Below, piece after piece: positions 11,341 through 22,847 of a DNA stretch of 64,000 nt. The DNA is from Shewanella acanthi (lineage in GTDB: Bacteria > Pseudomonadota > Gammaproteobacteria > Enterobacterales > Shewanellaceae). The first letter of the stretch is position 1. Each line of letters opens with the position of its first letter. The stretch spans positions 1 through 64,000 of the forward strand of contig NZ_CP080413.1 of NCBI RefSeq assembly GCF_019457475.1, read 5' to 3'. A program made the translations under genes and the position numbers. The notes under the pieces were generated by a model. That model was not told where the DNA came from. It did not search any database and was given only the letters and a program-made list of their open reading frames with translations.

Positions 11341-14300
11341 CTACATTTTCGTCGTTTTTTCGAAGAAAAATGGTTTGCGTTGGCGTTTATCACCATTGAG
11401 TTGATTCATGGTCTCGGAGTCAAACAGTTTGCCATTAACCATAGTGTAGGAGACCTTATCTGTCACTCTGATATCAGCTAGTGGATCACCATCAATTACG
11501 ATTAAATCAGCAAGTTTGCCTGTCTTAATTGAACCAAGCTGGTGGTCTAAGCCGAAGGTGGTGGCTGGGTTAATTGTTGCTGTTTTCAGCGCTTCCATAT
11601 TACTCATCCCACCTTGCGCAAACATCCACATTTCCCAATGTGCGGCTAAACCTTCACGCTGACCATGGGCGCCGATGTTGGGATGAATACCTAAGTTATT
11701 AAACTCATTGGCAACCTTAGCCACATTAAAGTGATTATAATGACCATCGGGCGCGTGGGGACGTCGCATTGAGCGTGCCTGCAGAATATCGTTCGGTACA
11801 TACATTGATAAACGTGGATGTGCCCAGACATCGGTTTTATCGTACCAATAGTTCTCACCTGAAATACCACCGTAGGCGACCACTAATGTGGGCGTGTAAC
11901 CGACCTTTGTCTGGCTCCAAAACTGCTTAATATCATTGTAGATACTGGCGACAGGTAAGGAGTGTTCTACCGTTGTATGGCCATCAGCCACCATACTGAG
12001 GTTATGTTGCAGTAAGCTGCCGCCCTCTGGCACGACCATCATTTCTAGCTCGCGAGCGGCAGCTATGACTTGTTGGCGTTGGTTACGGCGCGGCTGGTTA
12101 TAACTCTTAACACTGAACGCGCCGACTTTTTTTAACCTTTCCAGATGGAATTTTGCATCGTCAAGTGAATCAATATGCGAGGTATAACCTGGAGCATTCG
12201 CACCATAGAGAATTGTGCCAGTTGAGAAAATGCGAGGGCCAACGATATTTCCCGCCTTTTGCTGTTCAGACGCGGCGAAGATTTCGGTGGTATCATTCGA
12301 TGGATCATGGATGGTTGTCACCCCCAAAGATAGCCCTGAGTAGAGAGCCCAGTTTTGTTGAGGCACGATTTCATCATCGGCTTGAGGACCGTGAGCGTGT
12401 GCATCAAACAGTCCTGGCATTATTGTCTTACCTGTAATATCGATGATCTGAGCACCCTTGGGGATTTCAATAATATTATCGCCAACAGCCACAATGTGAT
12501 TGTCTTTAACGATGACCACACCATTATCAATGACTTTATCATCTTCCATGGTTATGACTTTGCCACCGACAAAGGCGACAGTTCCACGTGGAACATCAGA
12601 TTTTTCAGTGAAACCAATATTGATGATATTGGGGGTACTGGATTCAGTAACTTTGCTGTATTGCGTGTCTACATTGGCCTGATAAAGCTCAGGGCCTAGG
12701 GTCCAATAAAGTTGGTCACTGTTATTGTTCCAGCTAATACTTTCACCCGCGCGAACACTTAATTGAGTAACTGGTAAGTTGCTGGCATTGGGGCCAATCT
12801 CAACGGTTTCACCATGCTTAGCGAATGGCGTTACCCAAACCTTGAAACGTTCCGCGAAGGCGAGCTGTTTACCATCGGGTGATACTCTAAATTCAGTTGC
12901 GTGTTTGCTGCTGTAATGAACGCGTTTATCAAATCCATCAAGATTGATGGACGAGAGTTGTGGGGTTTCAGATTCACCGGTTTCCATAAAATAGATACGG
13001 TCAGTGGTTGCACCAAACTGGGGTTGATAACCATCTGCGGTGATCTTGGTATTTAGTTTGGTTTTGATATCGACTTTATATAGGCCGGGTTCTTGTGACC
13101 AAGAACGTGGCGTCAGATTACCGCCTTTAGTCTTGCGATACACAACTAGTTCACCTTCGGGTGAAAAGGTAGGTTCGATATATTTACCCGGTTCAGATGT
13201 CAGTTGTTTTTGTTTACCACCTTTAGCACTAATGATTTGTACCGCGCCTTGGCTTTGGTCATTCCAAGTGGTGAAAACGATATTTTTGCCGTCACGTGAC
13301 CATTGTGGGTAAAGTTCTTCTATATCATCTCCAAGTTCAGTCAGACGAGACATCTTTCCATCGGGTAGTGATTTAAGCCAAATTTTTCCTAAGGCTTCAA
13401 AGGCAACTTTGCTGCCATCGGGAGACACCTGCGCCATCCGCAGCATTTTGACATCAAATACTTCTTTATCTATGTCTTGCTTGAAACGTACCGAAGGTTG
13501 AACATCTAATTCAGTTTTAACGCTGAAGGGAACTGTAGCTACGGTTTTTGCTGCTACATTGAGTCGGTTGATCTTTCCCTTAGCCCAGAAAAAAATATCT
13601 TGGTTATCGGGAGTCCAAGCCATCGTCGGATAGACACCGTGAATGGCCCAAGTTTCTTGCATGTCGCGGTCGAGGTCGCCGTAAAGTTTGCTGCTTTCGC
13701 CCGACTTTAAATCGAGTAGATACAGTGATGACTGAAAATCATCACGCTTAATATAGGCAAGCTTGCTGCCATCGGGGCTCGGTGTCGGACGAATTGCGCC
13801 ACCCGTGCCTTGGATTAGGATTTCAATTTTGCCTGTTTGGGTATCATAGCGTTTGATCTTGTAGATACCGTTTACTGAGTCCTTCGAGTAGTGGAAGGTT
13901 TTGCCTGGGGTGTCGTCTTGGCTGAAGTATATGTAACGGCCATCGGGTGAATAGGCGGGTTCGCCTAGGTCTTTCTCTTCATTCGGACGTTCGGTAAGTT
14001 TTACGCCTTCGCCACCGGCTACATGGTAAAGCCAAACCTCCCCAGCGCCTAAGCTACGACTGGCAGTAAAGTGTTTACGACCGATCAGATATTGCGAATC
14101 TGGGCTCCAAGCTGGGCTGTTGAGCAACCTGAAGGTTTCGGTGGTGACGGTACGTGGATTGCTACCATCGGCATCCATGATCCAGATGTTATCACCTCCA
14201 TCGGCGTCTGAAGTAAAGGCAATGTGTTTGCCATCTGAGCTATAGACGGGCTGCATTTGCCAAGCAATACCTTTAGCAAGAGGTTTAGCTTCACCGCCGC

Positions 14301-14544
14301 TTACTGGCATTTGATAGATATCACCGAGCAAATCAAATACCAGCTGCTTACCATCGGGGCTGATACTTAGGTTCATCCAAGTACCTTCGGTGACATCAAT
14401 TTTTACTTTTTCTAGCGGTGCATTTGCTGGAGCATTCACATCCCAAGTTGGTTTTTGTGCATTTGCTGTGTCAGCGTGAGCGCTGTTAATCCCTAAAAGC
14501 AGGGCAATATAAAGTGGAGATAATTTGGGTCTCAGCATGGACAA
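11341..14544 (-). CDS. Exported TolB-like propeller and amidohydrolase fusion protein
   Basis: This 1067-residue protein begins with a signal peptide (LYIALLLGINSAHA). About residues 45-640 hold repeated SPDGKxLxF / SxDGKxIxF segments, the PD40/TolB-type beta-propeller. About residues 655-1045 form an amidohydrolase with the metal-binding His716-Ala-His718 in PGLFDAHAHG, later His residues in TTVEHS and IGAHGQREG, and a closing GKLADLIVIDGDPL motif. It is probably a periplasmic hydrolase; the substrate is unknown. It is monocistronic. A close-to-perfect parS site falls inside its coding sequence at the joint of the two domains. A second in-frame ATG two codons in (14538) is an equally possible start. 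Confidence 0.88.
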   Translation of the reverse strand: MSMLRPKLSPLYIALLLGINSAHADTANAQKPTWDVNAPANAPLEKVKIDVTEGTWMNLSISPDGKQLVFDLLGDIYQMPVSGGEAKPLAKGIAWQMQPVYSSDGKHIAFTSDADGGDNIWIMDADGSNPRTVTTETFRLLNSPAWSPDSQYLIGRKHFTASRSLGAGEVWLYHVAGGEGVKLTERPNEEKDLGEPAYSPDGRYIYFSQDDTPGKTFHYSKDSVNGIYKIKRYDTQTGKIEILIQGTGGAIRPTPSPDGSKLAYIKRDDFQSSLYLLDLKSGESSKLYGDLDRDMQETWAIHGVYPTMAWTPDNQDIFFWAKGKINRLNVAAKTVATVPFSVKTELDVQPSVRFKQDIDKEVFDVKMLRMAQVSPDGSKVAFEALGKIWLKSLPDGKMSRLTELGDDIEELYPQWSRDGKNIVFTTWNDQSQGAVQIISAKGGKQKQLTSEPGKYIEPTFSPEGELVVYRKTKGGNLTPRSWSQEPGLYKVDIKTKLNTKITADGYQPQFGATTDRIYFMETGESETPQLSSINLDGFDKRVHYSSKHATEFRVSPDGKQLAFAERFKVWVTPFAKHGETVEIGPNASNLPVTQLSVRAGESISWNNNSDQLYWTLGPELYQANVDTQYSKVTESSTPNIINIGFTEKSDVPRGTVAFVGGKVITMEDDKVIDNGVVIVKDNHIVAVGDNIIEIPKGAQIIDITGKTIMPGLFDAHAHGPQADDEIVPQQNWALYSGLSLGVTTIHDPSNDTTEIFAASEQQKAGNIVGPRIFSTGTILYGANAPGYTSHIDSLDDAKFHLERLKKVGAFSVKSYNQPRRNQRQQVIAAARELEMMVVPEGGSLLQHNLSMVADGHTTVEHSLPVASIYNDIKQFWSQTKVGYTPTLVVAYGGISGENYWYDKTDVWAHPRLSMYVPNDILQARSMRRPHAPDGHYNHFNVAKVANEFNNLGIHPNIGAHGQREGLAAHWEMWMFAQGGMSNMEALKTATINPATTFGLDHQLGSIKTGKLADLIVIDGDPLADIRVTDKVSYTMVNGKLFDSETMNQLNGDKRQRKPFFFEKTTKM
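12580..12595. other. parS centromere-like site 3 (15/16), inside a coding region
   Basis: AGTTCCACGTGGAACA differs from TGTTCCACGTGGAACA only at the first base. It overlaps codons for DVPRGT (about residues 650-656) in the linker between propeller and amidohydrolase domains of the host gene. Confidence 0.75.
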
Positions 14545-14708
14545 TCCTGTTTTTTTCTTGGCGTAATCGATTTGGATTAACTTCTGTTAATGCTGAGACA
14601 AGTTATCGCAATATTGATGTAGATGAAAACGAAATACTGTTTCAATTAATGACGAACAGTTTCGTTATCGAAAGATATATATCGGTATTGAAAATTGCTT
14701 CGACGTGA

Positions 14709-15149
14709 TTAGCCTATAAGGATAACGGAGTCGCCCTGATGGATCATGGCGTCATTGAGTACTCGGCAGGTAACGCCGCCACGCCAATCAGGGGTGAGTG
14801 CAGCTTCAAGTCCTGGGCAGGCCATCTCCATTTTGTCACAGGGGTCTGTCTCTCCTGTGATTTCCAAACACAACTCGCCAATATGTAATTGCTTACCAAC
14901 GTCTTTAGCACTGAATGTAATTCCGTCAATAAGGAGATTTGCTCGGCGGGTTGTCCAAGGAAGGTCAGTCTTAACTTCCTCACAGGCGATAAGCCATTGC
15001 GGCTTAGATAACACCGTGATTTGACGTTTGCCAGGTCTACCAAGAACGTCTTTTTCAATGCCACTGCGCTGAGTCACATTAGCACAAAGCACTTCTTTCA
15101 TGGGACCGCGTTTAACGGTTTTGTAAGCGATAGCGACAAGATTAGGCAT
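14709..15149 (-). CDS. MOSC-domain protein
   Basis: The 146-residue protein is a single MOSC domain, recognised by its overall pattern and by the conserved cysteine in EITGETDPCDKMEMACPGL near the C-terminus. MOSC domains occur in molybdenum-cofactor sulfurases and in enzymes reducing N-hydroxylated bases; this one lacks any redox partner domain and its substrate is not clear. It lies 47 bp downstream of tusA on the same strand, so a joint sulfur-transfer role is conceivable but unproved. Confidence 0.82.
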   Translation of the reverse strand: MPNLVAIAYKTVKRGPMKEVLCANVTQRSGIEKDVLGRPGKRQITVLSKPQWLIACEEVKTDLPWTTRRANLLIDGITFSAKDVGKQLHIGELCLEITGETDPCDKMEMACPGLEAALTPDWRGGVTCRVLNDAMIHQGDSVILIG

Positions 15150-15196
15150 AACTGAACATCCTTAGGTTGTTATTTAAGTTGTGCCCATAGGCTCAA

Positions 15197-15442
15197 CTAG
15201 AGTCCTTTTTTTATCAAAAACTGATATGGGGTTTGGCTAGTATCACTTGCAATTAGCGTGTGATCCATAAACTCGCAAAAACTGGGTATATCTCGGGTTG
15301 TGGCTGGGTCATCTGCAATGATTAGCAAGGTTTCACCCTGCGCCATTTGCCTAACTGTTTTACGCACCATCATTACAGGTTCTGGACAGCGTAACCCTAG
15401 CGCATCAAGTTTATGGTGGGCATTTGAAAAAACGTCGTTCAT
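15197..15442 (-). CDS. tusA: Sulfur carrier protein TusA
   Basis: TusA is a small persulfide carrier that passes sulfur from IscS towards 2-thiouridine modification of tRNA and towards molybdopterin synthesis. The 81-residue protein has the defining [15 protein letters not shown] stretch with the active Cys19 in the CPxP motif. It precedes the MOSC gene by 47 bp. The 178-bp gap upstream carries a perfect parS site. Confidence 0.95.
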   Translation of the reverse strand: MNDVFSNAHHKLDALGLRCPEPVMMVRKTVRQMAQGETLLIIADDPATTRDIPSFCEFMDHTLIASDTSQTPYQFLIKKGL

Positions 15443-15574
15443 ATAACCTCAAAGGAACGATTAAACAGTGTTGGCTAATGTTACTGCAGTAGGATTTATA
15501 AACCAAGCCGGTGGGATTAATCTGTGATGGGATTATTAATATATCAGACTAAATACGGGGATACGGAGTATTGG

Positions 15575-15590
15575 TGTTCCACGTGAAACA
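15575..15590. other. parS centromere-like site 4 (16/16)
   Basis: TGTTCCACGTGAAACA, a perfect canonical parS, lies in the gap between tusA and the diguanylate cyclase gene. It is identical to site 2 and is the last site in the cluster; I found no further site downstream to 64 kb. Confidence 0.9.
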
Positions 15591-15620
15591 AATCGGAGTC
15601 ATTGTCATAGGACCACGAGC

Positions 15621-16787
15621 TTAGTTGGTACTTGCATTTAAATTAGCACTCGAACACGAACTAATAGTACCTGAATCATCGGTTGCTATGTTAGGTTCAT
15701 GGGTTTCTCCATCAGGCTTATGTAGCTTTTGTTTAGCGGCACGTTTGAAGCTATACATACGTTGATCAGCCTTATGAATAAGGGTATTAGCATCGTCGTA
15801 ATCGTATGGTCCAGTGTCGACAATACCGTAGCTTAAAGAGATATCGAGAAGGTTTTGTTTGATGCTTTGATTGAAGCGGACAATAAAGTTGTCTCTTGCT
15901 TGATCCTCGCGGCAATTTGGCATAATGATACAAAACTCATCGCCGCCATAACGGAAACTGTGATCTTCACCCCGAGAGCTGCTCTTAATGGCATCGGCAA
16001 CAGCGCAGAGAACTTCGTCGCCGGATTTATGCCCCTGAGTATCGTTAAAGGCTTTGAAATTATCGACATCAAGGTAGATAACACTCACGGGTTCGGCGCG
16101 GCGCTGTGCTGATCTCAATATCCTTGTGGCAATTTCTTGTAGATGCCTAACATTTAACAGCCCAGTTAATGGGTCAGTCTGGGAGAGCTCCTCCAATTGC
16201 TGAGTACGTTCTTTAACTTTGCTTTCCATGCTTTGTGCATATCTTTCAGCCTTATCTTTGGCATTTTCAATTTCGGATACCAAGCTTCGGATATAAGTGT
16301 CAAACACTAACGTCACGTCGAAAAGGACGAGTTTATCGATTGCGACACGGATACGTTCACCCTGAGCAGGGTCTTTTACTGTGCTATTTATTTCAGTGTA
16401 AATCAGTTCCTTGAGGGTATGAACGGCAGATAGATACAACTTAGGTTCCACACCAATACGTTTGTGCACTAAACCAATTCTGAGTCGGTTGTTGACATAT
16501 TCGAGGTCATACACGCCATTAAATAAATCAAGTACATAACGCCGCTGCGCAGTGCGAAGGCGTGCTAGCGTGTCGGAGTCGCCAATCAAGAGAGCAATTT
16601 CGGATACGCTGGTTTGTAGGCCATAAAAATCATCAACGATACGGTCGATATTTTCTTCTATCGTGGGCTTAAAGGACTGCAAGGCTTTGACGTCGGCGGG
16701 CGAAAACGAAAATAGGGATTTACGGAAATCAATCTCCAACTCGGTAATCCGCATTTGTTCAAAAAGTGTTTGTTCTGTTTGAAGCAT
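15621..16787 (-). CDS. Globin-coupled sensor diguanylate cyclase
   Basis: This 388-residue protein should make cyclic di-GMP in response to a haem-bound gas. Residues about 15-170 resemble the globin-coupled-sensor domain, with the proximal His108 in IGLVHKRIGVEP and a distal-pocket Tyr55 in DDFYGL. A helical linker follows. The GGDEF domain starts near residue 200 and keeps RYGGDEF at 279-285 and the product-inhibition I-site RGED at 272-275, exactly five residues ahead. Both active and inhibitory sites are therefore intact. The start is the ATG at 16787, with GGGGA just upstream; an open frame further upstream lacks family similarity. Oxygen sensing is inferred by analogy with DosC-type proteins. 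Confidence 0.88.
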   Translation of the reverse strand: MLQTEQTLFEQMRITELEIDFRKSLFSFSPADVKALQSFKPTIEENIDRIVDDFYGLQTSVSEIALLIGDSDTLARLRTAQRRYVLDLFNGVYDLEYVNNRLRIGLVHKRIGVEPKLYLSAVHTLKELIYTEINSTVKDPAQGERIRVAIDKLVLFDVTLVFDTYIRSLVSEIENAKDKAERYAQSMESKVKERTQQLEELSQTDPLTGLLNVRHLQEIATRILRSAQRRAEPVSVIYLDVDNFKAFNDTQGHKSGDEVLCAVADAIKSSSRGEDHSFRYGGDEFCIIMPNCREDQARDNFIVRFNQSIKQNLLDISLSYGIVDTGPYDYDDANTLIHKADQRMYSFKRAAKQKLHKPDGETHEPNIATDDSGTISSCSSANLNASTN

Positions 16788-16964
16788 ATGACATCCCCAA
16801 TAGCGAATAAATGAAATGCGCTTTGTCAGTTGGTTTTCAACGCATTCCAAGCTATTTAAAAGCAGCAGTGCTAACAAAAGTTAAGTAGATAGAGCTGTAA
16901 ATAGCAACTCAGAAGAGAGGGATTTCATATGCTAACGTCTAATGTCTATTCAAATTTTACCAAC

Positions 16965-16993
16965 AAAAAAGCCGGAACGGAGTCCGGCTTTTT
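16965..16993. terminator. Intrinsic terminator of fadBA
   Basis: GCCGGA at 16971-16976 pairs with TCCGGC at 16983-16988, flanked by A-runs on the left and T-runs on the right. Read on the minus strand it ends fadA 19 bp after its stop; it has the T-run needed on both strands. Confidence 0.88.
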
Positions 16994-17011
16994 GCATAGG
17001 TTAATCTGCTA

Positions 17012-20348
<3,337 letters not shown>

Positions 20349-20493
20349 TGCTTGCTTCCTTTTGGCTTAAAAGTGGTACTCACCATTATTTTTGGCGCTA
20401 GTACGACTCTCTATCTCACAGCAGCTTCGGCCATCATTTGACCAGTTGTATGCCAGTTTGCTTCTAAATTCGATAAATTACAACACCCAATTA

Positions 20494-20505
20494 AAACGAG
20501 TGTTT
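20494..20505. promoter_or_regulatory. PsrA-like operator upstream of fadBA
   Basis: AAACGAGTGTTT is an AAAC-N4-GTTT inverted repeat inside a longer, nearly symmetric A/T-rich stretch, about 150 bp before the fadB start. Pseudomonas and Shewanella PsrA repressors, which answer to long-chain fatty acids, bind sites of this form. Assignment rests on motif and context only. Confidence 0.5.
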
Positions 20506-20538
20506 AATTTCTTGTCGGCTAGAGTGAAATTTCACCTT

Positions 20539-20554
20539 TGTGATACACTGCACA
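20539..20554. promoter_or_regulatory. Possible CRP site in the fadB-pepQ gap
   Basis: TGTGATACACTGCACA matches the CRP consensus TGTGA-N6-TCACA except for one base in the right half-site. It lies about 190 bp before fadB and 265 bp before pepQ. The remainder of the 471-bp gap (20349-20819) shows no convincing gene. Confidence 0.35.
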
Positions 20555-20819
20555 CAGTGATAAAGACCCTAGATACCGCTCAAAATCCTGTATAAAGACT
20601 TTGTTTTTTGTCCATCGAGATTGGGCTTCTCACTATATGTGGGTGTAGGCTTTTTGTCTGTTTAATTCTTAAAATCAATAAGCTAGTTTTTAATTGTATA
20701 CTTAAGCGGCGGTTATGCGGCAATGGTGTGGATGAGCTGCAGGCTAAGCTTGGCTATTTCACCAGCGTTTAATCACGCTTGGATTATTTTTAACTAATGT
20801 TCAACACAGGATATGACAA

Positions 20820-22139
20820 ATGGAACTCTTGGCTCAGCATTATCACGCCCATATCGCCGAGTTAAATCGTCGAGTCGCTGAAATCTTATCGCGGGAAGCC
20901 TTAGCGGGATTAGTGATCCACTCGGGCCAACCCCACAGAATGTTCCTTGATGACATCGATTATCCGTTTAAAGCCAATCCGCATTTCAAGGCTTGGCTGC
21001 CTGTACTAGATAACCCCAATTGCTGGCTGGTGGTGAATGGCCGCGATAAGCCGCAATTGATTTTCTACCGCCCTGTGGATTTTTGGCACAAGGTCTCTGA
21101 TGTGCCGGAGATGTTCTGGACAGAACACTTCGATATCAAGCTTTTGACTAAGGCTGATAAAGTCGCTGAGTTATTACCATCGGACATCAGTAACTGGGCT
21201 TATATAGGTGAGCATTTGGATGTGGCCGATGTGCTGGGCATAAGTAATCGTAATCCAGTGGCGGTGATGAACTACCTGCATTTCCATCGCACAACAAAAA
21301 CTGAGTACGAGCTAGAATGCATGCGTCGTGCTAACTTGCTTGCTATCGAAGGGCATTTAGCGGCTAAGAATGCCTTTTATAACGGTGCTAGCGAGTTTGA
21401 GATCCAGCAGCAATATTTATCTGCCGTAGGACAGAGCGAGAACGAAGTGCCCTATAGCAATATCATTGCGTTAAATCAAAATGCGGCGATTTTGCATTAC
21501 ACCGCACTCGAACATCAAAAACCTGCTCGACGAAACTCCTTTTTGATCGATGCGGGGGCTAACTATTTTGGTTATGCCGCCGACATCACCCGTACCTATG
21601 CGTTTGAAAAGAATCGTTTCGATGAACTCATTACGGCAATGAATAAGACCCAGCTTGAGCTTATCGATATGATGCGCCCAGGTGTGCGTTACTTGGATTT
21701 ACATTTAGCGACCCACGATAAGGTTGCGCAGCTATTGCTGGATTTTGAGTTGGCAACAGGTGATGCTAAGGGCTTGGTTGAGCAGGGCATTACCAGTGCA
21801 TTCTTTCCCCATGGACTAGGCCACATGCTTGGCTTGCAAGTGCACGATGTGGGCGGGTTTTCCTACGATGAGCGCGGCACTCATATCGCTGCACCAGAAG
21901 CACATCCTTTCCTGCGATGTACTCGTATTTTGGCACCCAATCAGGTGCTAACCATGGAGCCTGGTCTGTACATTATCGATACCTTGCTGGATGAGTTGAA
22001 ACAGGATAGCCGAGGCAAGCAAATCAATTGGCAGACAATTGACGAGCTTCGCCCCTTCGGCGGGATTCGTATCGAAGATAATGTCATCGTGCATCAAGAT
22101 CGTATTGAAAATATGACCCGCGAACTGGGTCTTGCTTAA
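20820..22139 (+). CDS. pepQ: Xaa-Pro dipeptidase
   Basis: PepQ cuts dipeptides with C-terminal proline and can hydrolyse organophosphates. The 439-residue protein is a pita-bread metallopeptidase. The metal ligands are visible in [17 protein letters not shown] (two Asp), [16 protein letters not shown] (His), TMEPGLY (Glu) and GGIRIEDNV (Glu). Length is typical for the proteobacterial enzyme. It is divergent from fadB, as in many gammaproteobacteria, and yigZ follows 16 bp later. Confidence 0.96.
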   Translation: MELLAQHYHAHIAELNRRVAEILSREALAGLVIHSGQPHRMFLDDIDYPFKANPHFKAWLPVLDNPNCWLVVNGRDKPQLIFYRPVDFWHKVSDVPEMFWTEHFDIKLLTKADKVAELLPSDISNWAYIGEHLDVADVLGISNRNPVAVMNYLHFHRTTKTEYELECMRRANLLAIEGHLAAKNAFYNGASEFEIQQQYLSAVGQSENEVPYSNIIALNQNAAILHYTALEHQKPARRNSFLIDAGANYFGYAADITRTYAFEKNRFDELITAMNKTQLELIDMMRPGVRYLDLHLATHDKVAQLLLDFELATGDAKGLVEQGITSAFFPHGLGHMLGLQVHDVGGFSYDERGTHIAAPEAHPFLRCTRILAPNQVLTMEPGLYIIDTLLDELKQDSRGKQINWQTIDELRPFGGIRIEDNVIVHQDRIENMTRELGLA

Positions 22140-22155
22140 GTGTTAGGATATATGC

Positions 22156-22770
22156 GTGCTTGAATGTTATCGGATCCCGAGTGGAAACCTGATGATAGAA
22201 GAAGAGATAAAACACAGTCGTTTTATCTCTTTTCTGTTTCATTGCAATAGTTTGGATGATTTGAAGTTGGTACTCACTAACATTAAGCGAGATTATCCTG
22301 GTGCTAGTCATTACTGTTATGCCTACGTGTCAGGGGCTCCCAATGATGGCGTACAGATGGGTTCGAGTGATGATGGCGAACCCGCTGGCAGTGCAGGGCG
22401 TCCTATGTTGGCTGTATTGCAGGGAGCCAATATCGGTGAGATAGGTGCAGTTGTGGTGCGTTATTATGGTGGCACTAAGCTGGGCGTTGGTGGGCTAGTG
22501 CGAGCCTATACTTCTGGTTTAAGGCAAGGATTGAATCAGTTGACGACTGAGATTAAGCAAATTCGCTATCCTGCCAGATTACAATGCGATTACACTCAAC
22601 TTAGGGATGTTGAGCATCTATTAACGCAGCTCGATGCCGTGATTACAGACAAGCAGTTTACCGAGGTAATTGATGTACAGTTTCAAATTGGTAAACAGCA
22701 AAGGGAGCTATTAGTCGAGTGGTTGGCCACCTTAAGTCAGGGCAGTTTACGCGCAGAGTTTGATCTGTGA
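22156..22770 (+). CDS. yigZ: YigZ/IMPACT family protein
   Basis: The 204-residue protein belongs to the UPF0029/IMPACT family, recognised by HSRFISFLFHCNS, the SDDGEPAGSAGRPML motif and VVRYYGGTKLGVGGLVRAY. Biochemical function in bacteria is not settled. The start is GTG 22156, giving the family N-terminus MLECYRIPSG; the downstream ATG at 22192 would remove it. It probably forms an operon with pepQ, as in E. coli where the same pair is linked to trkH. Confidence 0.92.
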   Translation: MLECYRIPSGNLMIEEEIKHSRFISFLFHCNSLDDLKLVLTNIKRDYPGASHYCYAYVSGAPNDGVQMGSSDDGEPAGSAGRPMLAVLQGANIGEIGAVVVRYYGGTKLGVGGLVRAYTSGLRQGLNQLTTEIKQIRYPARLQCDYTQLRDVEHLLTQLDAVITDKQFTEVIDVQFQIGKQQRELLVEWLATLSQGSLRAEFDL

Positions 22771-22847
22771 TACCCGTACAAATTGTGCCAAAATAACTAC
22801 AATGCTGAAAATACCTTTGCAGCCAATGGAATAATCGAACCCGCTTA

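Noticed and set aside
12153-12699. Overlapping plus-strand open frames (94 and 114 codons) inside the amidohydrolase gene
   Set aside because: They mirror a well-supported coding frame on the other strand, whose motifs (HAH, GKLADLIV) are clear.
14545-14708. Short gap between the amidohydrolase and MOSC genes searched for a regulatory RNA
   Set aside because: Only imperfect A/T-rich repeats; no known riboswitch or terminator pattern.
20392-20595. 67-codon open frame in the fadB-pepQ gap
   Set aside because: No ribosome site, no hydrophobic or domain pattern, and it overlaps the likely PsrA and CRP motifs.
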